DNA of 64,000 nt from Sphingomonas sediminicola (GTDB taxonomy: Bacteria > Pseudomonadota > Alphaproteobacteria > Sphingomonadales > Sphingomonadaceae): positions 248,001 to 312,000 of the forward strand of contig NZ_CP060782.1 in assembly GCF_014489515.1 (NCBI RefSeq). Direction: 5' to 3'. The notes under the pieces are model-generated. The model searched no databases and was not told the origin of the DNA. It worked only from the letters and a program-made list of their open reading frames with translations. The translations under genes and the position numbers were made by a program. Position 1 is the first letter of the stretch; each line of letters starts with the position of its first letter. Shown one piece after another: positions 1-6,515 of this stretch.

Positions 1-258
1 CGGATTCTTCAGCACCTGCTCGAACTCTCGGCTCTGCTTGGCCTCAAGCTTCTTTCGATAGCGCTCGGCGTACGGATCGTGCGCGATGGTGATCGACCCG
101 GGCGGGAAGCTGCCGAACAATGAGTTCTGCCTGGCCAGCTCCTCGGCTGTCACGCGGCCTGCTTTCAGGTCAGCTTCGTCCTGATCGCGAGCTGCCTGCT
201 TGGCCTTACGGTGCTCGACGGGATCGAAGGTGCCCGGCTTGTTCGTTCGCTTAGGCAA
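1..258 (-). CDS. Hypothetical protein downstream of integrase (partial)
   Basis: An open frame of 86 codons runs off the left edge. It would start at a TTG whose codon overlaps the last bases of the integrase gene (the integrase stop is at 251-253), so translation could be coupled. The product is hydrophilic and charged, starts LPKRTNKPGTFDP and is rich in Lys, Glu, Arg and Gln, suggesting a small helical protein. I do not recognise the family. The tight overlap and lack of stops support a real gene co-transcribed with the integrase, but the TTG start is a guess and the C-terminus is missing. Confidence 0.5.
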   Translation of the reverse strand, partial: MPKRTNKPGTFDPVEHRKAKQAARDQDEADLKAGRVTAEELARQNSLFGSFPPGSITIAHDPYAERYRKKLEAKQSREFEQVLKNP

Positions 259-1327
259 GATCAGGGTCGATATCGCTGAAGCGGTTTATGACGCGCAGCA
301 GAGTGACGTCCGCCAGACCTTCCTGAGCAACGGCTTCGGTATACGTCGCAACCTCTTGGTCGCCCTTCCAGCCACCGACGGCCTTCAGCTCCTGATTGGT
401 TCCCCCCGCCATAGCTGCACGAACGGCGCCTACTTTGCGAAGCCCATGGGCAGTGCAGTGAGTCAAGCCAGCTTCGTTACAGCGATCCCGGAACCAGTTA
501 CCCACGCCAGCGGCAGTGAACGGCTTGCCGAACTCATTCACCAGGAAGGTTGTTAACCCAACGGAGGGCATCGCATCGATCGCGCGCTTCAGATCGGGCG
601 CGATGGGAAGCCAGAGGTCAGCATCGTTCTTGCTGGCCCGGTAGTTGATCTTGCCGCGGACGATATGCCTCGGGCCGAACAACCGCGCGTCACCGCGTCG
701 CTGCCAGGTCCACAAAACGATTTCGAGAAAAAGCCGTGCCTTCGTGCCGAGCGGATGCCGCTTCTTGAATGCAACGATTTCTTCCTCAGTCCACGTGTGA
801 TAGCCGTTGATCTTCGCTTTGCCGACGCGCTTCGCCTTCTTCACAGGGTTCGACGCGATCCACTCCAGCTTCTCCGCATAGTTGAAGAGCCGAACGAGCT
901 GCTTGCGCAGATTCACGGCCGCGACGGCACCACCGACCTCTCGTCCCTTGCCGTTCTCCCGCTTCTTCGAACGAGCGAGCAGGATGGCCTCGATGTGCTG
1001 GAATTTGAAATCCTCGACGAGGTCGTTGCCGAATTCTTCCCGAAAACTCTCGATAAGGCCACGCCGGCGGCGCTTGTTGTCAGCTCCACCCGAATCTTCG
1101 AAGTCCGCCGACTTGTAGTAGCGAGCACAAAGGTCGTGCACGCTACGCGGCGGCCATCGGGGCTCGAGGTCCTGTCCGCCTAGCAGTGCCTGGTATTCAG
1201 CATCGAAGCCCGGCTGATCCGGCAGGTGCTTCATGTAAACGGGCTTCTGGCCAGTCTTCCGAAAGCGAGCGCGAAGCTTCTTGTGCCTGTCGGGGCTGAC
1301 GGTGACGTTCTTGTAGCGGGTCTTCAT
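251..1327 (-). CDS. Phage-type tyrosine recombinase/integrase
   Basis: This 358-residue protein should catalyse site-specific integration and excision of the element. The C-terminal catalytic domain shows the family signature: a first Arg in the WTWQRRGDARL segment near residue 210, then H294-G-L-R297, W320 in GGWKG, and the nucleophile Y329 in VATYTEAV. The N-terminal third, with an RxRxR-rich start and a SAM-like core-binding segment, fits arm- and core-binding domains. Length and motif spacing are normal for phage and ICE integrases. The gene starts 6 bases after a DUF2384 gene and its stop overlaps the next frame, so it sits in a minus-strand operon that begins at the rep gene or earlier. 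No adjacent tRNA target is visible. Confidence 0.93.
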   Translation of the reverse strand: MKTRYKNVTVSPDRHKKLRARFRKTGQKPVYMKHLPDQPGFDAEYQALLGGQDLEPRWPPRSVHDLCARYYKSADFEDSGGADNKRRRRGLIESFREEFGNDLVEDFKFQHIEAILLARSKKRENGKGREVGGAVAAVNLRKQLVRLFNYAEKLEWIASNPVKKAKRVGKAKINGYHTWTEEEIVAFKKRHPLGTKARLFLEIVLWTWQRRGDARLFGPRHIVRGKINYRASKNDADLWLPIAPDLKRAIDAMPSVGLTTFLVNEFGKPFTAAGVGNWFRDRCNEAGLTHCTAHGLRKVGAVRAAMAGGTNQELKAVGGWKGDQEVATYTEAVAQEGLADVTLLRVINRFSDIDPDLA

Positions 1328-1333
1328 CGAGGA

Positions 1334-1612
1334 TCACCAACCGTTATAGGCCCAGTATTCCGCATGCTGGCACACGGTCTGAGCTTCTTCAGGATTTGAG
1401 GAAAGAAGCATGTCGAGGCCGGTTCGGCCGTCGAACGCCTTGTTCGAAGCTCGAAGCCAACAGGCTGCTCTAGAGGCCGGAAGGATGCCCATAAGGGCTC
1501 GTGCCAGCCGCACGAGATGCGACTGACGCTCCAGATCAACCAACCGCGCGCGAACGTCCGCTGAGAGCCCCAACGCGTCCGCGGCGGTGTTGAAGGCTTG
1601 AGGAGTGGTCAT
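1334..1612 (-). CDS. DUF2384 (Xre/MbcA/ParS toxin-binding) domain protein
   Basis: This 92-residue protein matches the toxin-binding C-terminal domain of Xre/MbcA/ParS antitoxins. It has the ALMG...A-CWLRASNKAFDGRTGLDMLL pattern, in which a Trp-Leu is followed by N, F-x-G and a leucine-rich helix. Known members pair with RES-domain toxins that degrade NAD, and usually have an N-terminal helix-turn-helix. Here the region before the domain is only about 35 residues and shows no clear DNA-binding helix pair, and no RES toxin lies on either side. It sits 6 bases upstream of the integrase, so it may regulate or partner the recombinase. The family assignment is by recognition; the role is inference. 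Confidence 0.7.
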   Translation of the reverse strand: MTTPQAFNTAADALGLSADVRARLVDLERQSHLVRLARALMGILPASRAACWLRASNKAFDGRTGLDMLLSSNPEEAQTVCQHAEYWAYNGW

Positions 1613-1615
1613 CGA

Positions 1616-1795
1616 TCAAAGCACCCTGTCCAGAGGGTTTGCACGGACGACGGGAAGCGGTGCTCCATCGCTGAACTCGAACACGACATTGCCGTTCGCT
1701 TCAATGGTCACGCGAGCAGGGCTGAAGCCGGCTTTCTTGCAGCCCTTGAGTGCGCGAGCGATGTCCTCCTGACGGATGCGAGCGGGAGCGGTCAT
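1616..1795 (-). CDS. Small hypothetical protein (59 aa)
   Basis: A 59-residue frame starts at ATG 1795 with MTAPARIRQEDIARALKG and ends just before the DUF2384 gene. The first half is a basic amphipathic helix (RIRQEDIARALKGCKKAGF); the second half reads VTIEANGNVVFEFSDG, a short beta pattern. Similar short proteins of the form IRQADIARALKAAKAAGF are common in alphaproteobacterial prophages and integrated elements next to integrase and Rep genes, but their function is unknown to me. The start codon overlaps the end of the rep gene (last base 1795), which supports coupled expression. It may be a DNA-binding accessory protein such as an excisionase, but I see no direct proof. Confidence 0.65.
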   Translation of the reverse strand: MTAPARIRQEDIARALKGCKKAGFSPARVTIEANGNVVFEFSDGAPLPVVRANPLDRVL

Positions 1796-3263
1796 CAGGC
1801 CGCCTCCAACATGATCGGAATCGGCTCAGAAAGACGCTCGAACACCTTCCGGTGACGAGCGCCATATCGCGCGTATCCCTCAACGTGATCGCCCAGCCTA
1901 TCCAGGATCCAGCCGTCCTCTAGAGCGACGTCGAGGATAGAGCGTCCGTGCGCAGCGCGAACAAACAGATCGTCCATGTAACCACTGCCGAGCACCGAGA
2001 GACTGAAGAGATCGAATTCGACTACGTGAGAAATCGGATCCTTCTTCTCAACTTCGATCTTGGCCTGAGCCATCGTCATCGGAAGCTCGCCGTCGGCGAT
2101 CTGCTCATCCGTGAGCTCCTCGCCGATATCGAAGCGCTCGCGGAGACCTTCGACGTAGCCGTCCTTAGTTTTATGGCCCGGCGTCCAATACATCCGCCGC
2201 TTGCGCCACGTCCCGCGACCATAATCGAGCACCAGCTCGCGCGCCCGCTCTACAGAGAGTATGGGAAGGCCCGCGGCCTTTTGTTCCTCGGGGAAGGCCC
2301 CGAACCATCGGCAATCTCGAGAATATCCCAAAACGTGCGTGACTTCTTCCGACCCATCTTCGCGGTCGACTTCGTCATTTCAGCGGACGCTTCCCAACGG
2401 TTCTTCCCATTAGCCTCGAGTTGAGCTGCGCGGTCAGGACACTTCGCCAGATAATCATTGGCCGACCACACGATGCTCACATCGATGCCATGTTCCCGGT
2501 CAGGTGCACGATCTTCGCCAAACACCTTCTTCGCTGCCGCTTCCCACTGAGGAAAAACCTTATCGGCAATCAGCTTCTCGAGGGTCGGGCCATCCATGTT
2601 TTGACTATCGACTCCCGCCAACACCGGATCGAGAATCCACAGCTCATGATTATGCGGGTGCCAGCCATTCCAACCGTGTGTAATCTCAGTCGAGCGAACC
2701 AGCCCTTGGAAGCCGAGCGACTTGCGAAAACGTTGGTAGCCTCCGCGCTGCCGCATCGTGCGCAAGGCACCGGAGAGCCCATCCATAGACTCGCGACACG
2801 TCTCAGCGATCGTATGCGGAAAGGTGTGGGTGATCATCACAACCAGATGGCCACGAGCCCTTGCAGTCTCGATCAAACGTTTGACTTCGTCGCCGCGAAC
2901 GCGCTCGATCTTCTGAGCGCATTCTCCGCAGAGCCAAACGCTCCCGCAACGCATAACGCCCTTCCAGACTACCGATCCGGATACGCGCTGCATTGCAACC
3001 AGAGTTGTCGCCTGGCGGTGACAGCACTGGCCACACGCCACGACAGGAAACCATTTGCCGGCGTCATCACCAGCTTCCTCGCGCTCCTCATCGGTGCGGG
3101 GAGCTTGTCCCTTATACTGCTTCATCGCCATGCGGCGGAGCTTGACGGGACGTTTGGCAACACTGTCCCTTCTTTCTACCAAGGCGGCTTCGCCGCTGGA
3201 TAGTAAGGCTTCGGGCGTTGCGCCGGACCCTGCATTGCTCACCGGTCCAGACTTTCCAGCCAC
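1795..3263 (-). CDS. Rolling-circle replication initiator Rep (one frameshift)
   Basis: Rep proteins of this type nick the plasmid double-strand origin and start rolling-circle replication. The N-terminal part has a zinc-type cysteine set (CGQCC near residue 77, then CGECA), the metal-binding HUH motif HPHNHELWIL near residue 200, and the tyrosine region WSANDYLAK. The frame shifts near 2300. The C-terminal part continues in the next frame with EELTDEQIADGE, the usual tail of the family. Restoring one base joins them into a protein of about 490 residues. The upstream bound at 3263 is a GTG; the better start is the GTG at 3242, which overlaps the stop of a small cysteine-rich gene. An integrated plasmid replicon is the simplest reading. 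Confidence 0.75.
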
Positions 3264-3379
3264 CGGTAGAAGCAGTCATCGCAGACGAGCGTACGAGCGC
3301 TGCACCTTATTACGGACAGAACGAAGAGATTGCCTGCGACGTGGCGAATCTCGCGGTGGATAGCATTATGCGGACACAT
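3239..3379 (-). CDS. Small cysteine/histidine-rich protein upstream of rep (46 aa)
   Basis: A 46-codon frame starts at ATG 3379 (MCPHNAIHREIRHVAGN) and ends with a TGA that overlaps a GTG start for rep. It carries C2-P-H4, a later single Cys, and CDDC near residue 35, a spacing that could bind one zinc ion. Its overlap with the rep start suggests translational coupling, a common way to limit Rep synthesis. I do not recognise a family, and with this length the frame could still be chance. Support comes from the cysteine pattern, the overlap and its position between two other minus-strand genes. Confidence 0.4.
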   Translation of the reverse strand: MCPHNAIHREIRHVAGNLFVLSVIRCSARTLVCDDCFYRWLESLDR

Positions 3380-3483
3380 GTGGCCGCTCCCCCTGGATTG
3401 GGGCAGCTTGGCTCAGCCTTGTGATCTCAGTCGGCTCGCGATAGGTTTCTTCTTGCACAAAGAGAGCGCGAGCTTTCTTGAGA

Positions 3484-3510
3484 CCCGGCAGCCTGGCTGC
3501 CGGGTTTTTT
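3484..3510 (+). terminator. Rho-independent terminator
   Basis: An 8-bp perfect stem CCCGGCAG/CTGCCGGG with a 5-base loop is followed by six T residues on the plus strand. On the minus strand the hairpin is not followed by a T run, so it acts on plus-strand transcripts. No plus-strand gene lies upstream, which suggests a short plus-strand RNA running against the rep leader (see findings). It also overlaps the end of the minus-strand gene at 3509. Confidence 0.8.
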
Positions 3511-3721
3511 AGTTGCAGCCGATCGACGCGAGCGCGGCGCGCTTCGTCGGACAAGCGCGGACGATCTGTCCCGTGTGGTCGACGATCACTGCGCCACCGT
3601 TGGTGGCGCCCACCCCGGTAATGATGAAGACGCCCTTCGACCTAACGAAATACGTAGGAACGACGTCCCGGTGTTCGCAAACGCTCTCAAAGGCGCGCAA
3701 AATAGACGGAAGAGAAGACAT
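3509..3721 (-). CDS. Small hypothetical protein (70 aa)
   Basis: The start at ATG 3721 (MSSLPSILRAFESVCEHRD) is chosen because a strong Shine-Dalgarno GGAGG sits 8 bases upstream; an 18-codon upstream extension lacks one. The product alternates beta-like strands (VVPTYFVR, GVFIITGVG, GGAVIVDHTGQIV) and ends in a short Lys/Arg stretch, suggesting a small beta-rich fold. I do not recognise the family. It is first in the minus-strand run leading to rep and has a perfect inverted repeat 63 bases upstream, so it may be a regulator or copy-control protein, but that is inference. Confidence 0.65.
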   Translation of the reverse strand: MSSLPSILRAFESVCEHRDVVPTYFVRSKGVFIITGVGATNGGAVIVDHTGQIVRACPTKRAALASIGCN

Positions 3722-3783
3722 GAAGTGGCCTCCGGTAAGAGAGCGACCACTTCTCCATTTTGGACCGTGGGCCATTCCGGCAA

Positions 3784-3798
3784 CCGGTTAAGAACCGG
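3784..3798. promoter_or_regulatory. Inverted repeat, candidate operator
   Basis: CCGGTT-AAG-AACCGG is a perfect 6-bp inverted repeat with a 3-base spacer. It lies in the 184-base AT-richer gap between the MobA/L-like gene and the 70-aa gene, upstream of the latter, where a promoter for the rep-int run would be. Dyad length and spacing suit a small dimeric repressor. Nothing identifies the binder. Confidence 0.4.
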
Positions 3799-3905
3799 CA
3801 GCGACTTCTGTCTGAAACTAAATGTAATCGTCGATGAGTAGTTGGCAATAGAAAAGTAGGAAAAAGCTTTTGACTTTACTAAAGCCTACGCGTTCGATCA
3901 GGTCG

Positions 3906-4562
3906 TCAGGCATCCCCGCAGGCCCATTCGACCCATGCCTGTCGGAGGCAACCGTTCAAGCGACGGTAGAGCGGGTATGAGACACCTGCGTAGGTCCTCC
4001 GCCCGAAATATCGAGAGCTTATTAGGATGTGTACATGCGGCGGACGGCCGGCGCGCGGGATGTGGCCAGCGATCTCGGCTACAATGCCGGCGGGGAGGAC
4101 CGATCGCACAAGATCTACAACCTGATCCATCCACTCGCCGCGGGAGAGACCGGGTCTCAAGTCACCACAAACGTGCCACGCTCTCACTCCATGGAGATCA
4201 CCAGAAGCCTCAATCGCCTCGTCAGCGAGCTGCCATCTTAGGAATGGACGATGAACCCATTCCGGCGCCTCGTCGGGCACGATGCTGGTGAGCATGAAGA
4301 GATCCTCGGCCCGGGAGGAGAAATCATGGATCGTGACGTCTCCCTTGGTGAAGCGTGTACGACGAATGTAAGCAGCCTCACGCAGGGCCGTTCTAAGCTC
4401 ATTTACAGGATGACCTTGCTTAGGATGTGTCACGACCGGCAGGCATCTGAATGGAAGGCGTTCCATAGGCATTAGGCGGCCCGCCTGTTCAGCGTGAACA
4501 TGAGCGGGCTTCATCGTCAGCGCGCAAGGGACGATCGCGGGATAGAGCGCGTAATCATTCAT
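3906..4562 (-). CDS. MobA/MobL-type relaxase domain protein (small)
   Basis: Proteins of the MobA/MobL (MOBQ) family nick oriT to start conjugative transfer. This 218-residue protein shows the family layout in short form: an AAY tyrosine segment (NELRTALREAAYIRR), an aspartate/histidine region (TIHDFSSRAED), IVPDEAPEWVHRPFLRWQLADEAIEAS, and the HUH metal site PHVHILISSR near residue 180. It stops soon after the HUH motif, so the helicase or coiled-coil tail of full MobA is absent; such stand-alone forms occur in sphingomonad elements. Start is uncertain (ATG 4562, or internal ATGs at the MKPAHVH or MPMERLP segments). It lies divergent from the MobV gene across a 350-base non-coding stretch. 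Confidence 0.7.
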   Translation of the reverse strand: MNDYALYPAIVPCALTMKPAHVHAEQAGRLMPMERLPFRCLPVVTHPKQGHPVNELRTALREAAYIRRTRFTKGDVTIHDFSSRAEDLFMLTSIVPDEAPEWVHRPFLRWQLADEAIEASGDLHGVRAWHVCGDLRPGLSRGEWMDQVVDLVRSVLPAGIVAEIAGHIPRAGRPPHVHILISSRYFGRRTYAGVSYPLYRRLNGCLRQAWVEWACGDA

Positions 4563-4914
4563 CTTGGAGATCTTCCAGGCTGGAGAGGGACGAACAGCCG
4601 TCCTCTTTCATCGGGCCTGAGGGCCAACCTGGCCTCCCATTTAGTCCCTTCGCCATCGCGCCTTGCGCGTCGGAGGCGTCAACGAGGCAAAAACATCTCT
4701 GACCCACGCGGAAATCCCTGGAGGATTTAGGTGGACGCCGAACGGACGCCGAAGCGAGTTAGGTGAAGTATTCCGCGTAGGTTTATTTCGCGAAGCGAAA
4801 AAACCTTTCCCGGGTGAGATGTTTTTGTACTTCGTTCAATAAACATTTATTTTTGTTTGACTGTCTTAAAGTCGCTGACGACTTCCCGCTATCATAGTTC
4901 TCACGGAGGAATTT
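4563..4914. other. Non-coding stretch between two mobilization genes
   Basis: I see no supported gene in these 352 bases. They hold a 10-bp direct repeat GGACGCCGAA at 4733-4742 and 4744-4753 (11-base period), an imperfect hairpin at 4780-4805 (GGTTT-ATTTCGC against GCGAAAAAACC, one bulged base), an AT-rich tract at about 4840-4860, and a short inverted repeat at 4869-4884 just before the MobV gene. This is the expected place for an oriT and for a divergent promoter. A Shine-Dalgarno GGAGGA for the MobV gene is at 4905-4910. Confidence 0.55.
4869..4884. repeat. Inverted repeat upstream of MobV gene, candidate oriT
   Basis: AAGTCG-CTGA-CGACTT is a perfect 6-bp inverted repeat with a 4-base loop, 30 bases before the start of the MobV relaxase gene. 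MobV enzymes such as MobM of pMV158 act on an inverted repeat located directly upstream of their own gene, so position and symmetry fit an oriT. No nick-site consensus could be matched by eye. Confidence 0.4.
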
Positions 4915-6445
4915 ATGGGTAGCTTTAATCGAAAGCGGGTGAACGACGAAGACGAGATCCTGCCGATCGGCAGGCGCAAACTGCGCCCTGAGCCCAAGCC
5001 TGAGCGAAAGGGATATGTTGGCAGGTTTCCGGCCCAAGCGGACGGTCGGCCAGCATTGGGCTTTGCTACGCTAAGTCACAATAATCTGAAAACTTGGACT
5101 CAGGTGGCCAGGGCGCAAGGGCACAACACTCGCAAAATCGAAGCGCCGAATGCGCGAAAGGATGCTCCGGAGCCAATCGAGCTTCTTGCGAGTGCGACGG
5201 GCTCTTACGTCGATCGGGTTAAAGGCGTGCTGCAAGATCACAAGGTGGCGACGAAGGTGCGTAGGAACGCCGGCGCTATTGCCTCTGAGGACGTCTACTC
5301 GGCTTCACCCGAATATTGGAACCGAGCCGGTGATTGGAAATCTAAGCCAACATCCGAAATCCTGGCTGACCCCGTAGTCCAAGCTGCACTGGCTCTCGCG
5401 CGGAAAAAGCACGGCAAGCGACTGATCTCGGTAACACTGCATTTGGACGAGGAGAGCCCGCACGTTCATGTCGTAGCCGTGCCCCTCGTTCAGCGGGAAC
5501 ATGCGGTGCGAGGCCGCCTCCCGAAGCATTGTGCCCGGGATGAAGCCGGCAAGCCGATCGACGTGCGTCCTAAGGTACTAAAGTGGTCGCTCGACCCGTC
5601 CTCAATTCGCGGTCGATCGAAGCAGCTCGAGGCCAATCACGACGAGTGGGCCGCTGCATGTGAGAAGCTCGGCCTAGTTCGGGGCTCAAGGGTTCGGAGA
5701 TGAGCGAGGGGAGAGGAGAGCTAGACGCAATCGGCAGACCGGGCGCGCAAGTATGGCCGAAAAAAGCGCTAGAGAGCGGCGGGAGAGCTTAGGTGCTGAA
5801 GCTGAAGCCGACCGCGAACGCGCAAGGAGACTTGTCGAGGAAGCCACAGAGAAGGAAGCCGCGGCTGAGACCGCAAAGGCTGAAGCTGAGCTATTGAAGC
5901 TATCGCAAGAAGGACGCGAACGTGAGCTTCTGGACCTAATCGGCGTTGCCGAGACGGAGAGGGTCGCAGCCGCCGCCGAACGGAAGAAGGCCGCAGAGCG
6001 CACCCAACGGCTATCTCAACAGATTGAAGTGCTGGCAATGGTACTTGATCCCAGTGCGCCGATGGAAGCAGTCGTCCAGAAGGGTCAATTGTTGGTGCGG
6101 GGCAGCACTCCCGAGGAGCTCGCACTGCTGCATAGCCTTCCTCCAGCTCTCAATGGTTCCGTCGATAGGTTCTTTCGCCTTGCGGCTTCGATATCGGATC
6201 AGGTGGCCGAGCTGAATAGCGGACGCGCGCAGCTCGAGCGGGACCGTGCTCAGCTAAAGGCGGACCAAGAGCTCTATGAGAAGGCGTCCGACGCGATCAT
6301 GAACAATCTGGACCGCGCGCGGGAGTTTCTCGCCGCATGGACTGGACTCCCCGAGCAAGCGAGAACGCCTGACGTAAATGCGGCCATGCAAGCCGGCTAT
6401 GCGCTGGTACAGCAACGAGGAGCTAAGGCAGCGGTTGGCCGCTAA
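4915..6445 (+). CDS. MobV-family relaxase (Pre/Mob), two frameshifts
   Basis: MobV relaxases nick plasmid DNA at oriT for mobilization. The N-terminal domain has HNTRK near residue 75 (the HNxR motif I) and the metal-binding motif HLDEESPHVHVVAVP near residue 180, diagnostic for MobV. The frame breaks near 5681 in a G run: restoring one base gives LGLVRGLKGS, the conserved end of the relaxase domain. It breaks again near 5765 in a run of six A; restoring one base joins it to a long Glu/Ala/Arg-rich coiled coil (about residues 285-360) and a helical tail. The repaired protein has about 510 residues, the normal size. Start ATG 4915 has a good Shine-Dalgarno (GGAGGA). Confidence 0.85.
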
Positions 6446-6515
6446 TACGCGCTGAAAGCGCGGAGATGAACAGAGATTCGATGGACTAGGAGGGCTGAGC
6501 AGTTATTCTCGCGGC

